This document shows positions 1-8,252 of a stretch of 64,000 nucleotides of DNA, piece after piece. The DNA comes from DASZVB01 sp035545855. Its GTDB lineage: Bacteria; Myxococcota_A; Polyangia; Polyangiales; Polyangiaceae. A program made the translations under genes and the position numbers. The stretch lies in contig DASZXK010000045.1 of the NCBI GenBank assembly GCA_035545855.1, positions 23,657 through 87,656 on the forward strand, written 5' to 3'. Numbering within the stretch: the stretch's first letter is position 1; the number at the start of each line of letters is the position of its first letter. The notes beneath the pieces were generated by a model that made no database searches, was not told the DNA's origin, and worked only from the letters and a program-made list of their open reading frames with translations.

Positions 1-302
1 GCGACGCCGAACGAGACGATGTCCGCGAGGGAGTCCAGCTGGAGCCCGAACGCGCTCTGCGTCCGGGTCATCCGCGCAACGCGGCCGTCGAGCAGATCGA
101 AGAGCATCGCGAAGAGGAGGAGGACCGCGGCCCTATAGAAGTCGTCCACCGAGGGGTTGTCCTGGGCGACGACGCGGATCGCGTTGAAGCCGCAGAAGAT
201 GCTGGACAGCGTGATCAGGTTCGGGACCACGATGAGCATCTTCCGCAGATCGACTCGGCGGATCTGCGGACGGGGCCTGCGACGACGGGGGCTCGGGCTC
301 AC
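1..302 (-). CDS. pssA: CDP-diacylglycerol--serine O-phosphatidyltransferase, N-terminal part (cut by window edge)
   Basis: Only the first 100 codons are in the window; the rest lies beyond base 1. Reading leftwards from a GTG at 302, a basic N-terminus (SPSPRRRRPRPQ) leads into a first membrane segment (PNLITLSSIFCGFNAI) and then the CDP-alcohol phosphotransferase signature, DLLDGRVAR followed by GLQLDSLAD, that is D-G-x2-A-R-x8-G-x3-D-x3-D minus its last Asp, which falls near the cut. The signature shows the family. The short second-helix spacing and basic start suit bacterial type II PssA, which makes phosphatidylserine from CDP-diacylglycerol and serine at the inner membrane. PgsA is the main alternative. 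A phosphatidylserine decarboxylase gene sits at 57420-58361, so both steps to phosphatidylethanolamine are within this window. An internal ATG at 239 is a possible later start. Confidence 0.8.
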   Translation of the reverse strand, partial: MSPSPRRRRPRPQIRRVDLRKMLIVVPNLITLSSIFCGFNAIRVVAQDNPSVDDFYRAAVLLLFAMLFDLLDGRVARMTRTQSAFGLQLDSLADIVSFGV

Positions 303-572
303 GAACGCACAGAATACTCACTGTGTTCGGGAGCGTCCACTTCCCGGCCCGCGCAATTTCTGCCTGAACGAACGCACCGCGCACATTTCTTCGCAGATCC
401 CCGCGGAAATTTCGCGGTGCGGCACCGGGGCTCCGCCGGCCGAGCGGTCCCGAGCCCACCGTTTCGGGCTCCGCGCGGCGTCACGAAGACGCCCGAAATG
501 GCTCGACCCGGCGGGCTCCGACGACGCCATTTTTGGCCGGCCCGGGGCGAGCGCCGTACCATCCGCGGTGCG
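303..572. promoter_or_regulatory. divergent intergenic region between pssA and a lipoprotein gene
   Basis: This 270-base spacer must carry promoters for both flanking genes. Two short imperfect dyads are visible: CACAG at 308-312 facing CTGTG at 321-325, just ahead of the pssA GTG start, and CCGCG-GAAATTT-CGCGG at 401-417. Neither matches an operator I can name, and no convincing -35/-10 pair stands out. Confidence 0.35.
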
Positions 573-1052
573 ATGAAACACACCGTATTTTTCGGGCACG
601 GTCGGATTCTGGTCGTGGCGCTCGCGTGCGTCGCGCCGGCCCTCGGGGGCTGCTCGTCGAACGAAGGCCTGAAGAAGCAGGTGAAGTCGATGGAGACCCA
701 GCTCACCGCCATGCGGGCCGATCAGGACCGCATGGAGGAGCGCCTCGCCGCCATGGAGCTCGCGTCGAACGTTCCCAAGCGCGATCACGACGAGGCGCCG
801 GCCGCTGCGGCGCGCGTCGAGCACCCGCGACTCAAGGTGATCCACCTCGGCCCCGAGGACGAAGACTCGGATCGTCCCTCCGAGCCGCCGGCGGCCGCGT
901 CGCCGGAATCGGGCGGACGGCGTCCCATCATCCGCGGAAGCGGCGACCGCGTGATCAAGCTCGGCGACGCCGACTCGGACGAGACCACGCGGAACGACGG
1001 CGCGGACGGCCGTCCCGTGGCACAGCTCGGCAGGGAGTCCCGCGGGAACTGA
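573..1052 (+). CDS. coiled-coil lipoprotein, function unknown
   Basis: The 159-aa product starts at an ATG (573) with a signal peptide and a lipobox-like end (PALGGC), so it is probably lipid-anchored. Residues about 30-70 are a heptad-like helical stretch (GLKKQVKSMETQLTAMRADQ) predicted to form a coiled coil, as at the N-terminus of CpoB/YbgF-type proteins. The rest is acidic, Pro/Ala-rich and low complexity. The gene ends 3 bases before the LysM gene start, so the two are surely one transcript, which suggests a shared envelope role. I do not recognise a specific family. Confidence 0.75.
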   Translation: MKHTVFFGHGRILVVALACVAPALGGCSSNEGLKKQVKSMETQLTAMRADQDRMEERLAAMELASNVPKRDHDEAPAAAARVEHPRLKVIHLGPEDEDSDRPSEPPAAASPESGGRRPIIRGSGDRVIKLGDADSDETTRNDGADGRPVAQLGRESRGN

Positions 1053-1055
1053 CCC

Positions 1056-2471
1056 ATGAAGCTCGGTGCGAGGATCGTCGTTCCGTTCGTCGTCGGCTTT
1101 CTCTCCGAAGGCCTCGCGACGGACTCGCGCGCCCAGGCGATCGGTGACGCGCCGGCGGCTCCCGCGGCTCCCGCGGCTCCCGCGGCGCCGGCCGCCCCCG
1201 CGGGCAACACCACGGTGAACATCACTCAGGCGCCGCCGAGTCAATCGACGGTCACGACGTACTCGGCCATCGGACTACCCGCGCCGGGCACCAACGTCGA
1301 CTCGCACCTGCCTTCGAGCGCTCGGTCGTCGACGGACGCTTCGCGCTCCTCCGACGGATTCGATCTCCTCCCGCCCGACGAGGGCGGCGCGCCCGTCCGC
1401 GGGAACGCCGAGGGAGCCGGGGTGCTCGGAAAGAAGGGCTCGAACGTCCCGGCGGTTCACCAGGTGAAGCAGGGCGACACGCTCTGGGATCTCTGCGGCG
1501 CGTACTACCAGAACCCGTGGTTCTGGCCGAAGGTCTGGTCGTATAACCCGCAGATCCAGAACCCGCACTGGATCTACCCCGGCGATCAGGTCCGTCTCCG
1601 GAACGACGTTCCGCCGGAGCAGAAGGACTCGATCGTCCTCGGGAGCGGAAACGTCCCGAGGACGGCCATGGGCGGCTTCGTCAACCGGCGCCCGCTCGTC
1701 GCGCGCGACACCGTGTTCCTCCGGGACGTGGGCTACATCGACGACCCCAAGAAGGACGTCTGGGGCGAGCTCGTCGGCGCCGAGGAGGAGCAGATGCTCC
1801 TCACGCAGGGGAACAACGTCTATCTCATCATGAGGCCGGGCGTGGACCTCCGCGTCGGTCAGCTCCTCACCGTGTTTCGCTCCGTCCGCACGCCGGAGAA
1901 GGTCCAGGGCGCGAGGAAGCCGCCGGGCGAGATCGTCGCGTTCAAGGGCGCCGTGAAGATCGATCAGTGGAACCCGGACACGCGCATGGCGCGCGGGAAG
2001 CTCATCGAGTCGCTCGACACCGTCGAGCGCGGCGACAAGATCGGCCCCGTGGGGCGTCGCTTCGACGTGGTTCCGCCGAAATCGAACGCGGTCGACCTCG
2101 AGGCGCGCGTGCTGACGAGCCTCTACCCGCACGAGGTGATCGGTCAAAACCAGGTCGCGTTCATCGATCGCGGCGCGAAGGACGGGCTCGTGCCGGGCAA
2201 CCGTCTGTTCGTCGTTCAGCGCGGGGACGCCTGGCGACACACGCTCGAGACGACGACGCGAGAGGCGCGGTCCCGTGTCTCTCTCGAAGTCCCCGAACAC
2301 GTCCAGGTGTACGTGACGCCCCTGAACGGCAAGGACAAGGACTTCCCGGAGGAGGTCATCGGTGAGCTCCGAGTGCTCCGCGCCGACGACTACAGCTCCG
2401 TGACGCTCGTCACGATGGCCCGGCACGAAATCGAGCCCGGGGACCGCGTCGTCGCTCGACAGGGGTACTGA
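1056..2471 (+). CDS. exported LysM-domain protein
   Basis: The 471-aa protein starts with a signal peptide ending near residue 27 (ATDSRAQA). A run of Ala-Ala-Pro triplets at residues about 33-50 forms an extended linker. A clear LysM domain follows at about 134-182 (VKQGDTLWDLCGAYYQ, then NPQIQNPHWIYPGDQV), a fold that binds peptidoglycan glycans. The remaining 280 residues hold no motif I know. This layout is common among myxobacterial proteins annotated as LysM peptidoglycan-binding. The gene follows the coiled-coil lipoprotein by 3 bases, so a periplasmic cell-wall-associated pair is likely; the biochemical role is not visible. Confidence 0.85.
   Translation: MKLGARIVVPFVVGFLSEGLATDSRAQAIGDAPAAPAAPAAPAAPAAPAGNTTVNITQAPPSQSTVTTYSAIGLPAPGTNVDSHLPSSARSSTDASRSSDGFDLLPPDEGGAPVRGNAEGAGVLGKKGSNVPAVHQVKQGDTLWDLCGAYYQNPWFWPKVWSYNPQIQNPHWIYPGDQVRLRNDVPPEQKDSIVLGSGNVPRTAMGGFVNRRPLVARDTVFLRDVGYIDDPKKDVWGELVGAEEEQMLLTQGNNVYLIMRPGVDLRVGQLLTVFRSVRTPEKVQGARKPPGEIVAFKGAVKIDQWNPDTRMARGKLIESLDTVERGDKIGPVGRRFDVVPPKSNAVDLEARVLTSLYPHEVIGQNQVAFIDRGAKDGLVPGNRLFVVQRGDAWRHTLETTTREARSRVSLEVPEHVQVYVTPLNGKDKDFPEEVIGELRVLRADDYSSVTLVTMARHEIEPGDRVVARQGY
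1153..1200 (+). repeat. Ala-Ala-Pro codon repeat in the LysM gene
   Basis: About five copies of a 9-base unit (GCGGCTCCC and variants) encode a Pro-Ala-Ala linker between the signal peptide and the LysM part. The first three copies are identical, so the tract could vary in length by slippage. Confidence 0.7.
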
Positions 2472-2555
2472 CCTCCCGAGCGCCGAGCGGTCGTCACGAG
2501 GCCGTCGACTCTCTCTGGTGCCGCCCCGCGACCGGGGCGTGATAGCTTCGCCACG

Positions 2556-4973
2556 ATGGCCCAGACGGCCGCCGTTCTGATTGTCGCCGAGCTCGACGAC
2601 GCCGACCGCGCGCGCGTCGAGCAGGCGTGCACGAGGGCGGGACTCTCCCCGACGACGGAGCCGTCCGCCGAGGTCGCCGTCTCGAAGCTCGGCCAGAAAC
2701 GGTTCGACGCGCTCGTCGTCCACATGGGGACTCCCGGCGCCGCGCTCGCGTGCATGAAGGCCCGGGGGAAGCTGCTCCGCATCCGGATCCCGGTCATCGC
2801 CCTGGTGGACGTCGAGGACGATCAGTCGTTCGCGCGGGCCTACCGGGCGGGCGCGGACGAAGTGCTCGCGCTCGGGAACGAGCATCAGCTCGTCGCCCGT
2901 CTGACGGCGCTTCCGAAGCCGAGCATCCCGCAGCCGGGCAACGCGCGCGGGGACGCAGTCGTGGCCGACGCGGACCGCACTCGCGGCGAGGTCATCGAGC
3001 GCGTCTTGAAGGACGCCGGGTTCCGCGTCGAGGTCGTCGGAGACGGCTTCGCGGCGCGCCTCCAGGCCGGGCGCCCGTCGCTCAAGGTGGCCGTCGTGGA
3101 CGCGTCGCTCGACGACGTGCCGGCGCTCATCGCGCTCGCGCGCCAGAAAGGATCGCGGTGTGCGTGGGTCGTTCGCGCCCGGCCGGAGCTCCTGGACGAG
3201 CTCCGCGGGAAGCTCGCGCGACAGGACCGCGTCGCGGTCGTCAGCGCGTACGGTCCGCCCGACGACGTGCTCTTCGAGACGAACCGGCTGCTCGAGCCGC
3301 GGCCGAGCGACGGCCGCGCGGACCCGCGCCTCCTCCACGGCACCGTGGTGAAGCTGAAGTTCGCCGGGCAGACGCTCGAAGACGTCGGGTACACGTACAA
3401 CGTGAGCCCGCTCGGGCTCTACGTGCGCACTCTGGTGCCCCCGGCGGGAGAATCCGTGGAGCTCCGGGTCACTCCGCCGGGCGGCGCGGATTTCGTGCGG
3501 CTCGAGGCGAAGGTGGTGTGGCGCCGCGAGTTCGGCATGACCCGGAAGGAGCCCGTTCCGGCAGGTTTCGGTCTCCAGGTGATCGGCGGGGACATCGACG
3601 CGTGGGCGGAGGCGTGCCCTCGCGTTCCGTCCCTGCGTCCGCCGATGGCGGACGAGGGTCGTTCGGGCCCGCCCCCGAAGCCGAGCGCGGCGCCGACCGC
3701 GAGGAGCGGCGAGCATGCGATCGCCGTCCCGCCTCTCGGCATCACCCCTCCCGGCGAGGTCGACATCCAGCCGCGGGATCCGCAGCCCTCGGTGGAGGAG
3801 ATGCTCGCGTCCGTGCTGAGCGAGACGGTCCCCACGGAGGACGGCGCGGCGCCGCTCAGCATCGACGGCGGCACCGTGGTCGAGCTCCCGGAAGACGCCG
3901 AAGCCGAGGCGAAGCCGTCGGAGCTGCCGACGGTCGTTCCCGCGCATCCGCCGGACCCCATGGACGTCGCTCCGGCTCCCGTCGCGGAAGCGCCGGCGTC
4001 GCTCGACGCTGCCGACATCACGCCGGCGTCGCTCGGGTTCGACGATCTGCTCGAGTCCGACTCGGAGACGGAGCGGGCGACGATCACCGGCGAGGAGCTC
4101 GCCGCCCGCGAGGCGAAGGCGCAGGACGCCGTCACGAAGGTGGAGGCGATCGACGCGAAGGCGGAGGATGCCGCCGTGATCGGAAGCTCGGACACCATTC
4201 CGGCTCCGTCCCTGGCGTCGGCCGAAGCGGCCGCGGCGCTCGGCCTGTTCAAGCAGGATCCGCCGCCGAAGATCGCGGAGCCCGAGCCCGATCTGTCGTC
4301 CGCCGCGCCGCCCCGGGCGCCGAGCGATCCGCCGCGGGATTCGATGCGTGTTCCGACGGCGAGGACGTCTCCGTGGGTCTTCGTCGGTGCCGCGCTCGTC
4401 ATCGGCGGCGTCGCGGCCGTCGTCCTCCGCCCGAAGGCGTCGCCCGGGGACGTCGTCCCCGTTGCACGACCCGTGGCGACGGTCGCGCCCGCCCCGTCGC
4501 CGACCGCCTCACTCGCTCCCGACCCGACCGCGCTCGCGACGGCGCCTGCCGGGTCGACCCCGGCCCCGCCGGAGAGCGCCGCGGCACCGGCGAGCGCTGC
4601 CGCGGAGGAGAGCGCCGCTCCGGCCGAGAGCGCCGCGCCTCCGGCTCCGTCGGCCCCGCCGCTCGCCGCTGGCGCCGCTCCCGGGCCCGCACCCGCGGCG
4701 CCTGCCCCCGCTCCGGCGCCGGGCGAGGCCACGGCCGACGAAGCCGCGCTCGCCTCGCTGAAGAAGGGTCAGGGCTTCCTCTACGTGGACTCCCCGCTCC
4801 AGACGAACGTCTACGTGTACGGTAACCTCGCGGGCACGACGAACCAGCGCATCACGACGAACTGCGGCCCGCGCTTCCTCCGGCTCGGGACGGCTCCCGG
4901 CGCCTGGCAGACGGAAGGGCTCGTCGCGGTCGTGAAATGCAACGCGCTCACCCGCATCGAGATGAAACCGTGA
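2556..4973 (+). CDS. double receiver-like plus PilZ protein with membrane anchor and Pro/Ala-rich tail
   Basis: The 805-aa product begins with two receiver-like folds, residues about 5-118 and 128-245. The first has His56 where the phosphorylated Asp should be (DALVVHMGTPG) and so is probably a pseudo-receiver; the second keeps Asp182 (VAVVDASLDD). Residues about 259-345 look like a PilZ domain (NVSPLGLYVRT), but the N-terminal RxxxR c-di-GMP motif is not obvious. A Pro/Ala/Glu-rich region follows, one membrane helix at 605-626 (WVFVGAALVIGGVAAVVL), a low-complexity Pro/Ala stretch, and about 75 ordered C-terminal residues. The N-terminus is thus probably cytoplasmic and the tail periplasmic. 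Role inferred only as a signal-responsive surface or motility adaptor. Confidence 0.75.
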   Translation: MAQTAAVLIVAELDDADRARVEQACTRAGLSPTTEPSAEVAVSKLGQKRFDALVVHMGTPGAALACMKARGKLLRIRIPVIALVDVEDDQSFARAYRAGADEVLALGNEHQLVARLTALPKPSIPQPGNARGDAVVADADRTRGEVIERVLKDAGFRVEVVGDGFAARLQAGRPSLKVAVVDASLDDVPALIALARQKGSRCAWVVRARPELLDELRGKLARQDRVAVVSAYGPPDDVLFETNRLLEPRPSDGRADPRLLHGTVVKLKFAGQTLEDVGYTYNVSPLGLYVRTLVPPAGESVELRVTPPGGADFVRLEAKVVWRREFGMTRKEPVPAGFGLQVIGGDIDAWAEACPRVPSLRPPMADEGRSGPPPKPSAAPTARSGEHAIAVPPLGITPPGEVDIQPRDPQPSVEEMLASVLSETVPTEDGAAPLSIDGGTVVELPEDAEAEAKPSELPTVVPAHPPDPMDVAPAPVAEAPASLDAADITPASLGFDDLLESDSETERATITGEELAAREAKAQDAVTKVEAIDAKAEDAAVIGSSDTIPAPSLASAEAAAALGLFKQDPPPKIAEPEPDLSSAAPPRAPSDPPRDSMRVPTARTSPWVFVGAALVIGGVAAVVLRPKASPGDVVPVARPVATVAPAPSPTASLAPDPTALATAPAGSTPAPPESAAAPASAAAEESAAPAESAAPPAPSAPPLAAGAAPGPAPAAPAPAPAPGEATADEAALASLKKGQGFLYVDSPLQTNVYVYGNLAGTTNQRITTNCGPRFLRLGTAPGAWQTEGLVAVVKCNALTRIEMKP

Positions 4974-5017
4974 CGCGCGAGCTCTCGCGGCGTCTCCTCG
5001 GATAGACTCGGGGCGCC

Positions 5018-5446
5018 GTGCCCGAGTACCGCTTCTTCACCGCCGGGACGGCCGCGACGTTTCGCGCGGCCGCGGGCGCCATCGTCCCGAGCGACGGCGA
5101 GTCCCCCGGCGCGGACTCCGACGCGGCGATCCGCGTCGCCGATCGGGTGCTCTCGGAGCGTCCGCTCCGCGATCAGAAGCTCCTCCGGACGTTCCTCGGC
5201 GTGGTGGAGTGGCTCCCGATCTTCCGTCACGGGAGCCGTTTCTCGCGGCTCTCTCCGGAAGCGAGAGACTCCTTCCTTCGCCGGCTCGAGCGGAGCTCCA
5301 TCGCGAAGTTCCGGCAGGGCTTCTTCGGACTGAAGACGTTCGCCCTCATGGGCTACTACGGGCTCGAGGACACGTTCCAGGAGCTCGGCTATCCGGGGCC
5401 GCGGCAGGACGCGCCCTACTATCAGCTCCGCCGGGGAGGCGAGTGA
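5018..5446 (+). CDS. gluconate 2-dehydrogenase subunit 3-like small partner
   Basis: The 142-aa protein starts at GTG 5018. It resembles the small subunit of membrane gluconate 2-dehydrogenases and related GMC dehydrogenases: a helical protein with the segment FFGLKTFALMGYYG and a C-terminal Pro-rich end (ELGYPGPRQDAPYY). No twin-arginine leader is visible, unlike many family members, so it may stay cytoplasmic or work with a non-exported partner. Its stop overlaps the GTG start of the GMC oxidoreductase (GTGA), which is strong evidence that the two form a complex. The physiological substrate is unknown. Confidence 0.75.
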   Translation: MPEYRFFTAGTAATFRAAAGAIVPSDGESPGADSDAAIRVADRVLSERPLRDQKLLRTFLGVVEWLPIFRHGSRFSRLSPEARDSFLRRLERSSIAKFRQGFFGLKTFALMGYYGLEDTFQELGYPGPRQDAPYYQLRRGGE

Positions 5447-6939
5447 CCGTGCGCGAGATCGAGGTCGACGTGCTCGTCATCGGGTCCGGCGCAGGCGGCG
5501 GCACGGTCGCGTCCAGGCTGTCTTCGCTGTGCGCCTCCGGGGTTCGCATCGCGCTCGCGGAGGCCGGGCCGTGGTGGGGGCGGGACTCCTTCACGATGCG
5601 GGAGACGGAGATGCTCCGCCTCTTCAAGGAGGGAGGCGCGCTCCCCTCCCAGTCCTTCGAGATCGCCGTCACCGCCGCCGAGTGCGTCGGCGGCAGCACG
5701 GCCGTGTACACCGGCGTGACGTTCCGCGCGCCACCCGGACTCGTCGCGTCCTGGGCCCGCGACTTCGGGCTTCGCGATCTGGACGAAACCGACGTCCAGG
5801 CCCGGTTCCCGCGGATCGAGGAGGAGATCGACGCGAAGTTTCTCGGTCCGGAAATGGAGAACCGGAACAACCGCATCTTCCGGGAAGGATGCGAACGCCT
5901 CGGCATCCCCGTGAAGCAGTTCAAGGTGAACGTGCGGGACTGCGTCGGTTGCGGCTTCTGCAACCTCGGCTGCCCGTACGGCGCGAAGCGAGGGACGCTC
6001 GAGGTCCAGGTCCCGCACGCCATCGCGAACGGCGTCGAGCTGATCCCGAACTGTCGAATCACCCGCGTGTTCGACGGCGGCGCCGAGGGCGTGATCTCGG
6101 ATCCGCCGCCCGGTTCGCGTCCGTCCGAGTACGCGAAGGGGCCCGTCCGGTTCAGGGCGAAGATCGTCGTCGTCGCGGCGGGGACGCTCGCGTCGTCGGC
6201 GCTCCTCCTCGCGTCGAACCTGGAGGGGCTCTCCCCGGCGTGCGGTCGCTACGTCACGCTCCACCCGGCGCTCACGTCCTTCGCTCGCATGGAGAATCCG
6301 GTGCGCGGCTTCGAGGGGTTCCCGAAGCTCCACTACACGGACGCGTTCAGCGACTCGAACGGCTACTACATCGAGACGGCGTTCTACTTCCCGTTCGTGA
6401 CGGCGAAGTCTCTGCCCGGTCTCGGGTCGGATCTCAAGCGCTTCATGCGCGACTACGCGTACCTCGCGTGTGCGATCACGCTCGTCCACGACGACGCGGA
6501 GGCGGACAATCGCATCACCGTGAAGGACGGTCGCGTCGCGCTCCACTACCGGCTCTCTCGAGCGTCCCGGGAGGCCGTCGTGCACTCCCAGCGTCAAGCC
6601 GGGCGGATCTACTTCGCCGCCGGTGCGAAGGAGTACGTGTCGCTCGTCGCCGATCGGTTCTCCGTCACGCGGCCCATCGAGCTCGAGTCGAACATCCAGG
6701 CCGCGGGCCTCGTCTCCGGCAAGGTCGTGCTCTCGAGCGCGCACCCCATGGGCGGCTGCCGCATGGGCTCGGACCCGAACACGAGCGTCACGGACGCCTT
6801 CGGGCGCGTGCACGGGCACCCCGGGATCGTCGTGGCGGACGCTTCCCTCTTCCCCACGAGCAGTCACGTGAACCCTTACCTCACCATCATGGCGCTCGCC
6901 GAGCGAAACGCCGAGGCGATCGCGAAGACGCTCTCCTGA
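5443..6939 (+). CDS. GMC-family FAD oxidoreductase with an Fe-S-type Cys cluster
   Basis: The 498-aa enzyme has the FAD-binding motif GSGAGGG at residues 14-20, a GMC signature GGSTAVYTG, and the C-terminal catalytic pair His434 (HPMGGCRMG) and His475 (HVNPYLTIMAL). A four-Cys set at 167, 170, 173 and 177 (CVGCGFCNLGCPYG) is typical of the long-chain alcohol / steroid oxidase branch of the family. I chose GTG 5443 as start because it overlaps the upstream stop by four bases; GTG 5449 is an alternative. Known relatives oxidise alcohols or steroids; the substrate here cannot be read from sequence. Confidence 0.85.
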   Translation: MTVREIEVDVLVIGSGAGGGTVASRLSSLCASGVRIALAEAGPWWGRDSFTMRETEMLRLFKEGGALPSQSFEIAVTAAECVGGSTAVYTGVTFRAPPGLVASWARDFGLRDLDETDVQARFPRIEEEIDAKFLGPEMENRNNRIFREGCERLGIPVKQFKVNVRDCVGCGFCNLGCPYGAKRGTLEVQVPHAIANGVELIPNCRITRVFDGGAEGVISDPPPGSRPSEYAKGPVRFRAKIVVVAAGTLASSALLLASNLEGLSPACGRYVTLHPALTSFARMENPVRGFEGFPKLHYTDAFSDSNGYYIETAFYFPFVTAKSLPGLGSDLKRFMRDYAYLACAITLVHDDAEADNRITVKDGRVALHYRLSRASREAVVHSQRQAGRIYFAAGAKEYVSLVADRFSVTRPIELESNIQAAGLVSGKVVLSSAHPMGGCRMGSDPNTSVTDAFGRVHGHPGIVVADASLFPTSSHVNPYLTIMALAERNAEAIAKTLS

Positions 6940-7014
6940 GGCGGAAGACGCGGAAAACGCCGTCCGTTCGCGGCTTTCGCGTGCCGGCCCGGGTCGCGGT
7001 AGCATCCTCACCCC

Positions 7015-7437
7015 GTGCCCGAACCGCGCGTCTTCGTCCCGAGCTCACTCGTCGACCGGTGGATCACGGCCGGCGCGGCCGAGCTCGACGTCGGGATCCT
7101 CCGGGCGCGGCGTCGCGGGGTCGCCTTCGCCATCGACGAGGCCGTCCAGGTCGTGGCCGAGGTATCGGGCGGCGGGGATGCCCACGGCCTCGTGGGACGC
7201 GCGCGACCGGTCTCCGAGATCGCGTCCCTCGGGGGCGAGATCCTCGATCGGTCCCTGGTCGTCGGAGACGCGGCGTACGACGTCGTGCCGGGGTTCCTCG
7301 TCGCGCCCGCCGGGCAGACGGGCGCGGCGATCCCGACGACGGCCGTGCTCGCGGCGCTCGCCGAGCTCTCCGGTCCGGACGCCGTCGTCCAGAGTGACGA
7401 GGAGCTCCTCGCGCGGTACCTCATCCAGAAGCTGTGA
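7015..7437 (+). CDS. conserved hypothetical protein upstream of hemX
   Basis: The 140-aa soluble protein starts at GTG 7015 and has no signal peptide, membrane helix or motif I recognise. It is acidic, with a C-terminal segment QSDEELLARYLIQKL. Its stop overlaps the start of the hemX-like gene (TGATG), so it is the first gene of the tetrapyrrole operon, which may point to a role in that pathway; this is context only. Confidence 0.65.
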   Translation: MPEPRVFVPSSLVDRWITAGAAELDVGILRARRRGVAFAIDEAVQVVAEVSGGGDAHGLVGRARPVSEIASLGGEILDRSLVVGDAAYDVVPGFLVAPAGQTGAAIPTTAVLAALAELSGPDAVVQSDEELLARYLIQKL

Positions 7438-8252
7438 TGTCGAGCGTCGTCACCTTCCACCTCGTCCTGGTCGTGTACGCGATCGCCGCGGCGCTGTTCT
7501 TCGTGGACCTCGCCCGCCCATCGGCCGAGCCGTCGCGCTGGGCGCCCCGCGCTCTCGCGCTCGGCGCCGTGCTCCACGTCGCGCACCTCGCCGTCATGAT
7601 GACGGAAGGAGACGGCGCCGCGACGCTCAAGTTCGGGCTGTCGCTCTGCGGCGCGTCCGTGTCGCTCGCGTACCTCGCCCTCAAGCGGCGGTTTCGCGTG
7701 GACGGCATCGGCGTCGCCGTCGCGCCGCTCTCGCTCACCCTGCTCGTCGGCGCGGAGTTCCTGCGGAGCGCCGGCCCCGAGACGGCCTTTCCGCGTACGC
7801 TCCTCCTCATGCACGTCGCCGCGAACGTGCTCGGCGTGGGGCTCTTCCTCCTCGCCGGCGCGGCGTCCGCGTTTTACCTCTTCCAGGAGCGACGGCTGAA
7901 GGCGAAGCGCGTCCACGTCCACGGCGCGCACGTCCAGGGGCGGCTCCCCGCCCTCGACGCGCTCGACTCGACCGAGCACCGGCTCCTCCTCGCGGGCTTC
8001 CCGCTGCTCACCTTCGGAATCGTCAGCGGCGCGGTGTTCGCGTCGTCCGCGGCGTCGACCTCCGGCGCGGGCATCCTCCGCGCGGCGCTCGCTTACGCGA
8101 CCTGGATCCTCGTCGCTTCGGTGCTCGTGCTCAGGTCCGTGGCGGGCTGGCGCGGGCGACGGTCCGCCTACGGCACGCTCGCGGGCGTCGCGTGTGTCCT
8201 CCTCGTGATCGCGATCTACGTCGTGGCCTCCGCGGGGGGAGGGAACTTGTGA
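7437..8252 (+). CDS. hemX: HemX/CcsA-like inner-membrane protein
   Basis: The 271-aa product has about eight hydrophobic helices and the fold pattern of the CcsA/HemX family. It lacks the tryptophan-rich haem-handling WGxxWxWD motif of true cytochrome c assembly proteins, which fits HemX, the membrane protein usually encoded directly before hemA and reported in Bacillus to lower glutamyl-tRNA reductase levels. I start it at ATG 7437, which overlaps the previous stop; a GTG lies one codon before. Its own stop overlaps the hemA GTG. Function in this organism is inferred from family and position. Confidence 0.8.
   Translation: MSSVVTFHLVLVVYAIAAALFFVDLARPSAEPSRWAPRALALGAVLHVAHLAVMMTEGDGAATLKFGLSLCGASVSLAYLALKRRFRVDGIGVAVAPLSLTLLVGAEFLRSAGPETAFPRTLLLMHVAANVLGVGLFLLAGAASAFYLFQERRLKAKRVHVHGAHVQGRLPALDALDSTEHRLLLAGFPLLTFGIVSGAVFASSAASTSGAGILRAALAYATWILVASVLVLRSVAGWRGRRSAYGTLAGVACVLLVIAIYVVASAGGGNL

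Noticed and set aside
1275..3947. Open frame of 890 codons on the minus strand
   Set aside because: It lies across the LysM and PilZ genes, with shadow-type composition.
4976..4989. Inverted repeat CGCGAG-CT-CTCGCG after the PilZ gene as a terminator
   Set aside because: The loop is only two bases and no T-run follows.
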